Part shown: piece by piece, positions 37,684 to 51,119 of the stretch
Layout of the letters: every line of letters begins with the position of its first letter
Numbering within the stretch: position 1 is the first letter of the stretch
Origin: Cheilinus undulatus
Taxonomy: Eukaryota; Chordata; Actinopteri; Labriformes; Labridae
Length of the DNA stretch: 64,000 nt
Reading direction: 5' to 3'
NCBI RefSeq assembly: GCF_018320785.1
Contig: NC_054877.1
Span: 25,960,329-26,024,328, forward strand
Program-made: the position numbers and the translations under genes
Notes under the pieces: generated by a model
Seen by the model: the letters and a program-made list of their open reading frames with translations, nothing else
Told to the model about the DNA's origin: nothing
Databases searched by the model: none

Positions 37684-38622
37684 TAACTCCCTTGGATGTT
37701 TTACCCTTTCACTGATTTTATAAATCAATCATGGTCAAAATAATTTGGCTTTTATAACAAAAAATTACACCCCCTTTAGTGACAGTTTGTGAAATGGGGG
37801 TCACCTGAGTGCAGTGAATGTGTCTCAGGTGATTGTAATAAAAAATGCCTGTGTCTGGAAGGTCAAGTCACTGGTTAACCAGTATCCCTGGCTACCATAA
37901 CACCATAAAGACAAAAGAACACACCAAGCAACTCAGAGACTGGTGAGAGAGGCCACCAAGGCACCTATGACTACTCTGAAGGAGTTAAAAGATTTAGCAG
38001 CTGAGATAGGAGACTTTGCATACAACAACTGCTGTTCAGGTTATTCTCCAGGCAAAGCTTTATGGGAGAGTGGCAGAGAGAAAGCTACTGTTAAATAAAT
38101 CTCGACTAGAGTTCACCAAAAGGCATGTGGGAGATGCCATGGTCAAGTAAAAATGAGTGTGTGGAGTGGCTGGGTAAAAGCCCAAACCTCAGTTCAATAC
38201 AGAATTTGTGGATGGACTTGAAAGAGGTGTTCACGCCTGATCCCTGTGCAACCTGACAGAGCTTGAGCGGTGTTGCAAAGAAGAATCGAGTAAAACTGCA
38301 GTGTCCTGATGTGCAAGCCTGATTGAGACCTATCCACACAGACCCAGTGCTGTGAATGCAGCCAAAGGTGCATCTACTGAATACTGACTTGGAGTGTGTG
38401 AAAATGTATTTAGTCATTTATTTAACAATACATATTTTTTATTCAATTGACATTTCTTTGAAATCCATACAGACAAAATATGTCTTCACTTTGACATTAA
38501 AGAGATTTGTTTTTTGTCTTTTTCATCCAAAAAAGTCTTATTTTATTGACCATCATTGATTTATAAGATTGATAAAAGGGTGAATCATTCAAGGGGGTGA
38601 ATGACTTTTAAGGCACTGTATT
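37684..38622 (+). mobile_element. Tc1-like element, internally deleted
   Basis: The left end reads CTCCCTTGGATGTTTTACCC and the right end is the inverted GGGTGAATCATTCAAGGGGG. Subterminal sequences (AATCATGGTCAAAATAATTT; TTATTTTATTGACCATCATT) are also inverted, so both termini are present. The interior carries Tc1-like wording (GACAGAGCTTGAGC, CAACTCAGAGACTGGTGAG), but the reading frame is broken by stops and the middle of the transposase is missing. Confidence 0.75.
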
Positions 38623-40518
38623 CATTAGACTGCAAATGTTAAACACAGAAAGAAATGATCTGACCAGGATGTTTGAAAATGACTGTGGTCTTTATTCAGA
38701 CTTGTGACTTGTGAAGTCTTTAGTTCACATCTGCTTCAGATCACAACTTTAAAAACCCGTAGCTGTTAAACCCCAAGCTTGAATAGATTTGTTTTCCCAA
38801 TTATTCCCACAAAACAGCAAACTTCACAAAAATAAGGTACTTAATTTGGCACTTATGCTTGTTTAACTGAGAAAAGAAAGTTACACCTCGCCATCAGAGT
38901 GATAATTTACGCCTCTCCGTTCATTTGCTTGCAGACAGAAGAGCACTTTGACTTATTGGGTGAGACAGCGCGAGTCACACAGCAGTCTGACTGATGAGCT
39001 GGTGTCAACAGCTGATAGAGATTCTTCCTGAACAGGCTGATGTGGATACCAGTCCTCAAGGTCCTGTCATGCTGTCATGAGACGCCATGTGGAGACGTGA
39101 CCCCTGCTCCACCCGTTGACATAACCCAGAACTTTTGATCTAACAGACCCACCCATGGTTTTTCTTTTTTGCTTGCAGAAGAGAAGCAAATAGAGATTTA
39201 AAAAAGGGACAAGATCAATCAGGAAAATCTGCACTTCCTGTCAGCTGATGTAGATGCTAGCATTGATAGAATAAAGCTGCACTGCATTGATCTGAGAGCT
39301 GCTTTTACTCGAGTAACCATGCATGTGCTTAAGCTTGTTTTCCACAAAAATACAAGAAAAATAAAGACGCAATCATGTGTGACCTATTCTTTATATTGTT
39401 AAATAATTTTTTTCTCACTTTATAGACAAAAGATAAAAGCACCTTTTTGTGAGATTTCAGATTTCAGCTGACAGTAAAAACAAAGTTAAGATAGCCTTTG
39501 ACTGACAGACCAACCTGACTGGAATCTATATCCAGGAAGAGATGGACTGATAGGAACAACAATAACATATTTCATCTTTCATAGGGAGTTCGTTAAAGCT
39601 AATTTCCTGACTATATTCATATGACTCAAACACAAACATGAGAAAATATTAGTTATATGAGGGAAAATTTCCTCAAACTCAGACAGATATAATTTATTTC
39701 AGCTTTGTAAAAAGGCACTGGGAGTTACCCTTCACTTGATTCTCCTGGGTCAACAAAGATTTGTTTTCAGAGCTTGTGGACTACATTTCCTAGAGCCCTG
39801 GTGGTCCCATGACTAAGTTAAATCACAGATGTGTCTGTTTCTCTCTTTCTTTCTGCTTCTTTTTCTTCTTCTCCACCATACAAAGCAACTTAAACTTCAA
39901 GTCTTGTGATCTCTAAATATTTTTTGTTGTCTTGATTGTGAAATAAACACCTAAACATCAAGGCAACACATTATAGTGTAGACTTTTATATTCTCTTAAA
40001 TAGAGAGCAGTACAGGGACTAAACAATACCCAGAAGATGATTTTATGAGGTGTGCATCAACAATACCACGGAAAGGTTTTTAATCTGAGAAGAAGAGGCT
40101 TTTCAATAATTTCTTCTCTCAGTAGAGTAAATGCAGCACATCTGAAGATGGGACTCATCATTTTTACTTGGCCCAAAACACTCAGAGTGGATTCTCACCA
40201 TATTGTGATTGATAACAAGTAGGTAAATGCTCATGCAGGCAAGAAAACGATCAAACTGATCCCATGCTGCTATCAGTCATATGACTTTTGCTAAAGCTAA
40301 GACTGAAATGAGGTTAATGCACACAATTTCCCAAGTATTAAAAAGGAAGAAACTTTTCTCAAGAAGATCATTCACTTTGAATTAAATCTAAATAAGAGTT
40401 TCACAGTAGTTTTTCTGTTTCCATCTGTTTCTGAAAAGTTATGTTGTAAATTAACTTGTGTGTTTGGCGTTATTCCCTTCTTATGACCATAGAATCTACA
40501 AACTTTGCTTTTAAGCTC
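38623..40518. other. Intergenic, nothing recognised
   Basis: No coding exon, RNA gene or repeat family was recognised. Confidence 0.4.
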
Positions 40519-41052
40519 CAGTGGTGGACAGTAACAAAGTAAACTTACTTAAGTACTGTACTTAGGTAAGTTTTTGAGTATTTGTACTTACTTGAGTTTT
40601 ATTTCTGGTGAGTTTTTTTTTTTTACTTTTACCCTGCTATATTTGACGGGCAAATGTTGCACTTTTTACTCCACTACATTTCAACGGACACCTCTCCTTA
40701 CTCACCTTTTTCTCTGAAGTCAGCTGATGACTTTTGTCCACAGTCTGATCAGTTTTAAATGATTTCATCAGTTGATTTATGCAACTGAGCTAATTCTAAA
40801 AGAAATAAAATCTAAAATATCAAAATGTACTGTGATTGGATCTTTGACTGCACTTAAGCAATATGGAAATATATTCTGAGATCTTTTAAAGAGTACTTTA
40901 AGTACTTAAGTATTTTATAAAGCACACATTGCAGTACTTTACCTAAAGTGATAAATAATCAGAGCTACTTTCACTTGTACTGCAGTAAAATTTGACCAGG
41001 AGTATCTCTACTTTGACTCAAGTACTAAAGTTGAGTACGTTGTCCACTACTG
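40519..41052. mobile_element. Non-autonomous DNA element with TIRs
   Basis: The ends CAGTGGTGGACA and TGTCCACTACTG are inverted with one mismatch. The interior is rich in AAGTACTTAAGTA / TACTTGAGT wording and ends CTCAAGTACTAAAGTTGAGT. This is a very common fish element of about 0.5 kb. No matching 8-bp flanks were found (TTAAGCTC against CAAATAAG), so the superfamily is open. Confidence 0.75.
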
Positions 41053-41425
41053 CAAATAAGTCAGATGCAAACTTCTAATATTTTTCACACAAAAAACTAA
41101 ATTCATGCTGTTGAGTAAAGGGGCATTAAAGCACATGATCCTATTTAACCACTTGACTAAATCAGACTTCTCAATACTCCCGCCTACATTAGACTTTACA
41201 TTAGTTTATTACTTTACCCCAAATGTATTGATTTAAAGAGGATTTTCTTTCCAAGTTGTGCTAGGTGTGCATCAGCTGTGTCTTCGCTCTATTCATACTA
41301 AATGTGACATTACATTTAATATGCAGAATTATATTAATTCATAGTAGGCCTCTGCATTTTTTTGTATGTAAGAACTCTCCAGATGTATCTTAGATGGGAA
41401 ATCACACCAGATTAGTGCATTAAAT

Positions 41426-41660
41426 CAGTGCTTCCCAACCTGGGGTCTGGAACCTCCTAGAGGGGCGCCAAAGCTCTCAGTGGAGGCTTTGTCTGCACTG
41501 AAGTTGTCACCATTAGATTTACACATATTAAACCATGATAAAACACTGCATGAGTACAATGGTTAGAAAAAAAAGGTGTGGAGCCATCTTCTTATGGCAG
41601 TGCTTTCCAAAGTGTGGGCTGACCCATTGGTGGGCCTTGGAGGTAAGAGGACATCTATAA
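41426..41660. repeat. hAT-like terminal fragments
   Basis: Two starts typical of fish hAT elements lie close together: CAGTGCTTCCCAACCTGGGG (41426) and CAGTGCTTTCCAAAGTGTGG (about 41599). No right-hand end was found for either. Confidence 0.45.
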
Positions 41661-41699
41661 TAAATTAAATCCGTAAACATAATAGCGAGGACCCAACTG

Positions 41700-43329
41700 A
41701 AACTATTAGTTCTTAGATATTTATATTTTTTGTGTCTTTTTGGGTGGCCTTAACATGCCTAAAAAGTCCCAAAAACCTTAAGAAAACGGTCCCCCAATGG
41801 AGATGAGGGACTGGGTAAGAGCTATAGGCATGAAAACAGGTGTGCATATCTATCATGATTAGACGTAAAACAAACCCTAAACACCATCCACTAAAATGTA
41901 CAGGAAGTGAACTACAAAAAGTTAGAGGTCACATTTTGACCATTTTTGGCTGTTTTGGGCGAGGCCATGGGTGTCACCTCTGAAGAATCTCTGCCAACAG
42001 ATTTCATCCAGTTGTCTCCAAATGTTTTGTGCTCATTCTAGATAGGATTGTCATCTAAAGTTGTATGGACTGTGAGTTTTTAGTCACGTTTTCACCGTAT
42101 GAGGTCAAGACTGTACCATTTTTCATCAAATAAATCAAACAATATCAGATATTTGGGTCTCTTCAAGAGTTGATGGTGTGTTCCTGATAGATAGATAGAG
42201 GATTTTCATGGTCTTGATGTTAATTTGTTAACTGCCAAAACAAACAGCACAATCAACAAAAAACACATTTGTCTTTAGACTGATTTAAGATAAATTGTCT
42301 GATGAGGAAAATCCAATTATTAGTGGCACAATATTCAAAATTCAAAGGCCGTCAACTATCTAAAACTGATTGTGTCAAATGGAGTGTACTGGTGTATGAA
42401 CTTGTTCATTAAGATAGTGAGTGCATGCATGCCATAAATTTGTCCAAGGTCTTTCTCCTTTCTCTTTTCTCTGTTTCTCTCTCTAGGGGGATTTTAGACA
42501 TTCCTCAGGTCTGGAAAGCAGAGACCTCTGAGTCAGTCAGGTCATGGCCTCATGCTAAATGAGCTGTATCTGCTTCAAATGGACACTGATTACTTAAGCA
42601 AGAAGCAGTTCCCCATGCTGGCATGCCATTAGAGGCATCGTAACAGCTAAAGACTTGTGAGTGTGCAAAATGCTGCCTGAGTAGAGCCTAATAATGTCAT
42701 TCCAGTTACATGCAATTCTCAAACTAAGACATAAAAAATCATTCATACTATTAACAGAGGATTAAATGTTCTACTAAAGCAAACATTGGTGTATAAAAAA
42801 TGTAACAGTGTTTGTTAAATGGTCTGCTTGGTTTGAATGCAAGAAGGGATGAAAGATCTTTTTATTCGCTAACCTTGGCGATTCACTTTCCCCTAATACA
42901 AATTCACACAATGTTTAGGTTTCAGGATTACCTGAGTCTGAATGGTTTGCTTTGTCACTCATCTGTTAAATCAGCTTTAAATATTTTAACATGTGCTTGG
43001 TGCTTTATATGGCAAAAAATGAGTAAGAGATGTCTGGAATGAAAAATTTGTCAAGTTGAAGGCCTTAAAATTGTGGCTATGCTTGTGAAATTTACAACAT
43101 CCTGAGCAGAGAGAGTTATTCATTTTACCCAGAGAGACACAGAAAATGTCTCACTGTTTCCTTTTTTGTTAGATTTGTCAGCAACATTAGGTATTTTTTG
43201 TTCTTGGTTATGGTTCCACATAAAAAGAGACAAATATCTGAAAGGATTGTCATCTCTTTTGCAATGCTGCTTGTACTGTTGTTTCAAAATATAAGACATA
43301 AAGTGAATCCAGACCAAAGAACTTTCTTC
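41700..43329. other. Intergenic, nothing recognised
   Basis: No exon or repeat family was recognised. A short (GATA)n-like run is at 42189-42200. Confidence 0.35.
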
Positions 43330-44081
43330 TACAGGACCATGGAGTCTCTTAAATGCCTTTTGGTGGACTCTTGTTGAGATTTAATCTGAGTCTTCTTCCT
43401 TTCTGCCACTCCCCCATTAAGCTTTTAGTGGTGAAGAACCTGGGTAACAGTTGCTCTCTGAATCTCTGCCATCTCAGTTGCTGAAGCTTGTAACTCCTTA
43501 ATCAAATATATCTTAATGACCTTTCTTTCTAGTTTCTTTCTTACACGGTCACTCAGTTGTAGAGAACAGCCTGAACTAGGCAGATTTACACATGTGCATC
43601 ATATTCCTTCCGTTTCTTGATGATGGATTTTACTGAACTCATGGGGATGTTCAGTTCCTTGGAATATTTTTGTATTCATCCCCTGACTTTTACTTTGCAG
43701 TAACCCTGTCTCTGAGATGCTTGGAGTGTTCTTTTGTCCTCAATGCATAATGGTAGTTATGAAGACTGATTAACCAGTGATTAGACCTTCCAGACACACC
43801 TGTCTTTATACTAATGAGATACAATTAGCACAATTGGCAGGACCTCTGTTGAATTAGGTCAGTCATTTTTAATAGGGTAAATTTTTATGCAATCACTTAT
43901 TTAACACTATATATTCTTGTTTAATTGGCGTCACTTTGTAGAAATCTGTTTTCACATTGGCATTAAAGAGTGTTTTTTTAATTTGTTAAAAAAGGCCAAA
44001 TTATACTGACCATGATTCATTTACAAAATCAATCAAATGGTAAAACATCCAAGAGGGCAACTACTTTTAATAGACACAGTA
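43330..44081 (-). mobile_element. Tc1-like element, same family as 37684-38622, truncated
   Basis: Reading the minus strand from 44081, the end TACTGTGTCTATTAAAAGTA and the following CCTCTTGGATGTTTTACCAT and AATCATGGTCAGTATAATTT match the terminus of 37684-38622. Further in, GAGTCCACCAAAAGGCATTT matches GAGTTCACCAAAAGGCATGT at 38109. The C-terminal part and other terminus are lost, but this copy keeps an N-terminal stretch missing from the other. All frames are broken. Confidence 0.7.
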
Positions 44082-46039
44082 ATTTAGAGTCAAAATGACT
44101 GAAAGAAAACACATTGTTGTATTTAAATTATACAATTTTAAGAGCAGCTGGATATTTTCCAGTCTTTCCAGCAATGATCCAGCTTATCCAAAGAGGCTTG
44201 ACACCTCTGTTTCTTCTTCCAAATTCCATCACATTATGGGTCCATATATTTGATATTATGTTATAGAAATTTAAGAAACATTGTGTTTCTGCAGCTGGAA
44301 ATGACTTCACTTCAAACTGCTCTCAAATATTTGAAACAGCAGAGGAGTTCATGCTGAGATGTGGCGCTATGCTCCAAACATGACCTTCTCTTAGATCACA
44401 TTTTTCCTAGAGGCTACAGTCAAGCTTTGTTAAGTTTTATTTAGACATATTTCACTACTATTTTTCCTGACTTGCTCTATGTGGACTGTGTGTGTTTTAC
44501 TGTTCCCAGTGTGGGTCAAGAAGACAAACCCTTTTTTTTGGGTTATTTACAGGTAAAACTGTATCCCCTTAAGTATCTTACTCTACTTTTGACATCTGTC
44601 TTTTTCTGCATCTTTCACACACCTCAATTATTCAACAGTTGCAACGAAAAGCACATATAGATCAGTCAAATGTTTTTGTGACCACAAGGTCTTTGTGTAC
44701 TTTAATTTTCTTGTTTACAGAGTTATGGAAGAGAAATGTAACCACTATAGCAGAATACTGAGTTGATTAAGAGCAGAAAGGTCGACTGATTTCCAGTGGC
44801 TGGCTGTCTGGTGTTAATCAGAGGAAACAGGGAGCTTTCTTATGGTTTCTATTGTCACATGGGAAGCACAAACTTAACATTCAGAGCTTTATAAGGACAA
44901 TATATCTGTTACACACAGCAGCCACTGAAGGTTTCAATCTACTTTAAAAGGGTTTTATACTTCTGTACATAAAAACAGACCATTCATGTGTGTGTCCACT
45001 GTTGGACGATAATGACATAGCTACATATATAGCTGTATATTTTCAGTGGTTTCAGAGTGGTATTGATTGTAGTCTCAGTTAACCCATTCTGAGCATGCAC
45101 ACTGCTCTGCTGTCATGTTTAACAGATGAGGACATTTGTCTGCTGAGTCACTGAAGGACCTCACAATGTTTCAGTTTCATTTTTATTGCACTGATTTGTT
45201 CCCAAATCTCCCCAGTCTTTGCTCTGATCCAGTCTGAGGTTTTGATCCTCTGCAGAGCAGCATTTTGTTGTTAGGACACATGTATGCATAATACATTTAT
45301 ACTCGGTTTCTCCAGTTGATGACATTGGACTGCAGTGTCACTTTTATTAACGACCCTGTCTAAAAATACTGAGTATTAAAGGTTGGTCTCTTTAAATAAA
45401 GCAGTCAGCGCTGCACATGCAAGATTACATTTATCTAATTGCTATTGTTATTAAACTTAGTATAACCCTTACACATTTATTCTATTAAAGAAATATGAGC
45501 ACAACTGTCACCCTCCAGTGGTAAAAGAAAACACCTGAAGTCCCTAAGGTGTCCACTTGAGGCTGGCTCCAAAAGCTGCTGAAATGCCTTTAGGTCCCAT
45601 TCTGATAGACAAATCAGCAAACAAAAGCTGAGCTTACCTGAATCAGCCTGACTAGACCTAGTTTCAATTTTCATGTGAGCCTCAACCTGATTCACTAACA
45701 TACAATCAAATGACCTGCTAAGGAAATACAAACATTTATGAGGTATTTTAAGAAAGAGAGCATTTAATCATGATTGTTTGTACATTGTTAGCTTAATTGT
45801 AAAAGGTGCTGGAGCTGAACCACCATGCATTTCTTACAGTCTTAGGTTTACGTAGTAATATGAATTTTAAGTTAAATTCAAAATTCTCTGCTTTTTTTTA
45901 GAAATCATGACATCTTGGAGGCACTATATGGCTATGCTGGCCTGCGGGCTATTGATTGTTACAGTTTTTGAAGCTAAAGTCAATCTGTGTCGCAACATTT
46001 AGCAGCATCATGACAAAAAGGCAGAATTACAGTTTTACA
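44082..46039. other. Intergenic, nothing recognised
   Basis: Short open frames only. No recognised family or RNA gene. Confidence 0.35.
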
Positions 46040-46680
46040 ACTTGCCGTTTCAATACTTCACCACGACAACCTGTACTGCTCTGGCCTCCTGATGGCCATG
46101 GTCTAGGCCTGCACCAGACCCAAGCCCCATCTTTCCAGGTATCCTTCCAGCTGCCCCCTCCCACACAGTCGCCCCCACCAGGCACCCAGTATGCATTGAG
46201 CTAGATCAGCCCCAGGACTAGGCCAAGACCAGAAAGACTCCAACTTTCGTTCGCATGCTTAGACACCAGGAACACCACATTATCTTGCTCAGCAAACCAA
46301 TCACCCCATGCTTGAGTCTAAGTCTATGATTAATCTCAGCCATTGCAGTCAGACAATCGATGGATTGCGCTGCTGAGGTCGGGGAACTACTCTACAACTT
46401 CCATGCACTCAACATTCACAGACAGATTTGATAGCATCCCCAAATGCCTGGATCATTGTTTTGGCAAGGAGACGTGCATTCTCAACGTTTTAGCCTCCTC
46501 ACTCAGCAAGTTAAGAGCCCTGACAAGGACATCTACAGAATCTCAGCTTCATCAGCAAAGCCTGGATCAGTGATCTGGACATCATCAGATGCCCCTCCGC
46601 AGTCCAGCTCCCTCTGTACCCATTATCCATCCCATATAGGTACTGAAGAAAGCATAGGCTAAGAAACACCCCTGCCTCAC
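46040..46680 (-). pseudogene. LINE reverse-transcriptase fragment
   Basis: The minus-strand translation near 46600-46470 gives GFADEAEIL and ALNLLSEEAKTL, closely resembling the conserved FADD-containing block and the following SEE(A/T)K segment of fish LINE reverse transcriptases. Further along, weak matches to the C-terminal part continue with several stop codons and frameshifts. One catalytic Asp of FADD is replaced by Glu. The clade was not determined. Confidence 0.6.
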
Positions 46681-47662
46681 CCCAGAATAAACTGAGCAGA
46701 AGTCAGAGTATCCACTGTTTTTTTTCTGGTGGCCTGTAATAATAGCTTATAATACATATTCTTGGTGCTTTTAAGTTTTTTTCTGCAACTTGTGGTTGAA
46801 ACTGTTGTATACAACAGTGTCAACTACAAGTTATAAGATACTTAATGCTTTTACCATAATGACAGATCCACAAGGACTGAACCCAAGGACTTAATCGCAT
46901 TGCCAGCAGAAACTGGAAGCATGATATAATGTATAAAAACATAGACCCACATCTCTCAGATCTCTGTTATCTCTGTGCTATTTGGAGATAACAGAGTGGA
47001 TGAATTTGCCTTCCTGATTTACAGGATGAGCCAAAAACTAAAGCCCAAAAAGTGAATCTACTATGATATATTGCTGTTATCAAATAATAATAATACTTTA
47101 TTTTCCAAATCTCAAAAATTAAGCTATATATACAGTATGTATATATAAACGTGCTGTAAGGTACAAGGATGGGCTTCCTCACCTATCAGTTGCCATTAGT
47201 TCAATGCCTAGAGGCCTGTAAAGATGTTCCCATCATGCTTCATTATGCCACTCTTTATTGAGGAAGCACTGCCTGCAGTTTGGCATGTGTTTATATTCAT
47301 CCAAGCACTTATCCCATCATGGCTCCACCATAAAGGGGTTTGTTTAAGAAAGCTTTGTGGAATCTTTGCCCATTGTTCATTTTACTTTTTTCTATAAAAG
47401 CACTTTAAAGACAGGACCCTTCTGAAACATGTTAAATGAAGACCACAGTGCGCTGTTTTTAAAAAGTATGCCTTCTTTAAAACACATGTTGCATTGTTTC
47501 TGGGCTCAAGGGAGAAAGATGTGTCTGAGTTTTAGACGGTTTGAGAAAAGGATTGGAAACAGACATGGGGTCTCATTTAAATATGAGAGGGAGACTACTG
47601 CTTTGGTGGGTGGCGAGAGGAGAGCATTGAGAACATTCTTATATTTTTGACACATTAGCCTA

Positions 47663-47676
47663 CCGCCATCTGCTGG
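47663..47676 (-). promoter_or_regulatory. CTCF core-like motif
   Basis: The minus strand reads CCAGCAGATGGCGG, a full match to the CTCF core consensus CCASYAGRKGGCRS. It is about 265 bp upstream of mrps14. Confidence 0.5.
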
Positions 47677-47934
47677 TCTGAGGAAGTATCACAATAGTGT
47701 AAAAAGTCCCGACCTGGGATCGACACCTCAAAGTAATAGTAATGCGTTTAGCGTATAAGTTTAGCATATGTAGACATATTCTTGAATACATTTCTTGTGG
47801 TCCGATAGAATACTGAAAAAGACAGAGGAGACTTTCTTTTATCACTTTAATTAACCATTTCTCACTCCTAAACGACAGGTGGCGATATATTCTGTTTTAT
47901 CATCCTCCCTCGGTGGTTTTGCGATATTAGCATC

Positions 47935-47946
47935 CAATATGGCGGC
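47935..47946 (+). promoter_or_regulatory. YY1-like motif over the mrps14 start codon
   Basis: CAATATGGCGGC is one base from the YY1 consensus AAGATGGCGGC and includes the initiator ATG. YY1 sites at the start codon are known for many housekeeping and ribosomal-protein genes. This suggests a TATA-less promoter starting just upstream. Confidence 0.45.
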
Positions 47947-50900
47947 GCACAGGATAGCATGTTTAGGGTTAAATGCCCTTTATTCTTCTGTTTGGGCTCC
48001 TACACAGGTATTTGACTTATTACGTTATTAAAATTTGTTGTTGGGTGTTTTGTTGATACTGCCATTCAAAGAAAATCAAACAGATAGAGAATTTTAAGTA
48101 GGCTAAGCTAATGAGGGTAATTGCTGTCTGACGTTAGCTTCTTAGCTAATGCCAGTCAGTCTGGCGAGTGACAAGATTATTTTATAACCCTCCTTCTCTT
48201 TCCTGCAGCTGTAAGGTGTGTGTTTATTTGGCTTGGGTTATAATTAACCGTTTCTTGTTATTGTCCCGGACCAGCTCCTGAAAAGTCTCTGGCAAAGCTG
48301 GTGGTTTTTGTAATGCCTCTTACCTGTGTCAGCGGAGGTCTAGACCTGTGTTGGAGGCAGCTTTGGCATGGCAGACGGGGATTGTTTTAAACCACAGAGA
48401 TTTATTTATCAAATTTAATATCAGTAAGATTTTACAAGAGAATATGAAAATATAATTAAAGTCGTCCCAGTCAAAAAATGCCTTCACAAATTAATACATT
48501 TATCTAGCGTATTTGAAATTAGACCATTCATTATTAAAGGTGTAAAACTGTGTAGCAAGCAGTTAATTTTACCAGAACTACTTTATTAGTACATTATTAT
48601 CCAATTCACTGGAAGAAAATGTGTTCTACAGGGATGGAAAGGCAAGAAAATAAAGAAAAGGGTTTCTGTCCTTCCAAGTACTACGTAAAGCCAAGGAAGC
48701 AGCTTTTGAAATATTAAATATTAAGACACTGTTCTGCATCCCTGAGCTATTACATCAGTAAAACAAAAAAAGTATTTATAAAGTAGTAAAATATAGAGTT
48801 TCTGGTAAATGTTTATTTTGTTCGGAAAACATTTTATTTGAAAGTCAAACCTCATTTTCATGGATGGAAGAATGTACTCAAACAACTTGCCAAATCTCTT
48901 CAATGCATAAAAGAAAACAAACTTTCCACCTTGTTGGGCTTTTGTGAGTTACTGGAATGAGAGTCTCCCTGTTTGTTTTGTTTTATTTTGGTGTAAGTTG
49001 ATTATGTACTGGCGCCAAATGCAATGGCATTCCAAACTGAAAATGTCCACTAATATTTGTATTTGACATATTTTCAAGAAAATTGTGAAAGGGAAAAAAA
49101 GTTTTGGCATGGCAGGTGAGTGATCTAAACAGACACCATGAAATCATTCAGGCATATTCTTTTGTCTTAGTTCAAAGACTTACACAATGAAGTTTTAGCA
49201 CAAAAATTGCATGCATATAATTAAGGGATAACATGTAGTTATCATTTAAAGTGTTTGTGTCAAGTTGGAGAGCAGATCAGATCCCAATATTTTCATCATT
49301 GTGGGAAATTTGTTTTTTTTTAATTACATTTTTTAATTAAAAGAGTTTTTTAAGTAAGTAATCTTATCTTATTTTATTAAATGCATTGCATTTTGCATAT
49401 GTTTATGTGTAAAGTTCACGGATTAGGACACTTTACCCCCCCCCCCTTAAAAAGTTGCACAATTAAACAATTTCAAAATCCAATTAGACACAATTATAGG
49501 GTGAAACATTTTCAGCTCCAAAATAAGGTAATTTTTAGCCAGTATGTTTGCACCAATGCTACTGGTCCAATGAACATGCATTGACATCATCAGTAAATCA
49601 CAACCAAGGAGGGCCCATTCGCTTGGTTTCACAGGGGCCCAGCCAATTCTTTGGGTTGGCCTGAAAGGATTTTTTTATTGGAATTAAGCCATTTATCTAA
49701 TGGTCATGATTTTTTCTTTTCACTCTATAGTTTACAACACAAGCTAATTAATTCTCTTCTTCACTTACATTTTAGACATTGGATTTTGTCCATCAAAAAT
49801 ACATACTGTTTCCTTTTGTTTATATTGACGACCAATAACAACTTCCTGTCAGCATGAAAAACCACAGCAACAAAAATAGTAGTTGAAAATACAGCATATG
49901 TTAATGTCTTGATTTTAATTAACAATAAATGCATGCAAACTCATGCGCAAAATCTACTATATACCAATACACTGTCAGTGTTTTGGTACCAAAATGTAGC
50001 CAATGTATTTGTGCACTTTAGATGGTTTAACTCCCATGCTGTCTGTGTGTTTATAAGAGACAGAAACATAACTTTTCGTGCTTATGAGATCCAAAAAGGA
50101 CTCACAGAACATCATTGTTTCCAACCTGTGAAATGAAATGGGCTCTTTCTTTTGTGGCAGCTTGAGGTATAAATCTGGCTGAAAATCTGTAATTTCTTGA
50201 AGTTTTGGATACTAATAACCCTTAAAAACTGTGGTTGTATCATTCTAAAATAGGTGGTAACCTGGTAGGTTTTGAAAACCTTATTATTTTCTGTCCTAAG
50301 TTGTCTCCATCAGTTTCTGTCAGTTCTGCCAAGAAGCTACAAAGAGTAGCGACAGATTCTACACTAGGATTGAATGACAGCATGATGTTTAACTCCTCCT
50401 TAAGAACCATATTTGGTCTGTACAAGTCTGTAGCATGTGACAGTGTGGATGAATCAGAATGATCTACCTTTAATTTCTAAAATCATTATCTAAGTTGCAA
50501 AGTTTACCTATTTAATGTGTGTGGTACCTTTTGGCATTATATTGTGTGATAATCACTCATCATGTTTATGCTGTGCACAGGCCTTGAGAAGCTGCTGGGG
50601 GGCAGTGGAGCAAGTTAGGACTTACTATGTTGACTGGAGGATGCTGAGAGACGTCAAGAGAAGACAGATGGCCTTTGACTATGCCGATGAAAGGCTACGG
50701 ATCAATGCACTGCGGAAGAATACCATCCTGCCAAGAGAACTTCAGGTACAATGCATCATTTGTAACTTTTTTAACAGAAGTCAGTGTGCTGTAGGATATC
50801 CACTGATGAAAATCTTCTCATGCAAAAGTAAAAGAAAAAAAAAAAACACTTTGTTTGACAAGCTCAAAAAAGTGTTCATGTCATCATTATTTGATTTTCA

Positions 50901-51119
50901 GACAATGCGTTTCTAAACAGTTTAAAACCTTTTTAGGAAGTGGCAGATAAGGAAATTGCAGCACTACCTCGAGACAGCTGCCCCGTAAGAATACGCAACA
51001 GGTGTGTGATGACTTCAAGGCCTCGAGCAGTGAAGCAGAAGTGGCGACTGAGCAGGATTGTCTTCCGTCATTTAGCTGACCACAACCAGATGTCCGGGAT
51101 TCAGAGGGCGAGATGGTGA
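47939..51119 (+). CDS. mrps14: Mitochondrial ribosomal protein S14 (uS14m)
   Basis: Component of the small subunit of the mitochondrial ribosome. Three coding exons, all junctions GT-AG and in phase 0: 47939-48007, 50581-50745, 50937-51119 (stop TGA 51117-51119), encoding 138 residues. The first 23 residues ([20 protein letters not shown] start) are basic/hydrophobic and fit a mitochondrial targeting peptide. The rest is highly conserved: [36 protein letters not shown], and the C-terminal uS14 signature [34 protein letters not shown], ending GIQRARW. Human MRPS14 is about 128 aa, so only the leader differs in length. It is head-to-head with tnw, 31 kb apart, and in tandem with cacybp, 1.6 kb downstream. 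A polyadenylation signal is at 51333. Confidence 0.95.
49505..49680. repeat. Composite dispersed repeat, partial copy in mrps14 intron 1
   Basis: TTTTCAGCTCCAAAAT, CACCAATGCTACTGGTCCAA, AGTAAATCACAACCAAGGAG and GGGCCCATTC correspond in order to 26667-26830. Confidence 0.65.

Noticed and set aside
40519..41052. 8-bp target duplication for the CAGTGGTGGACA element
   Set aside because: Flanks TTAAGCTC and CAAATAAG do not match, so a hAT assignment is not supported for this copy.
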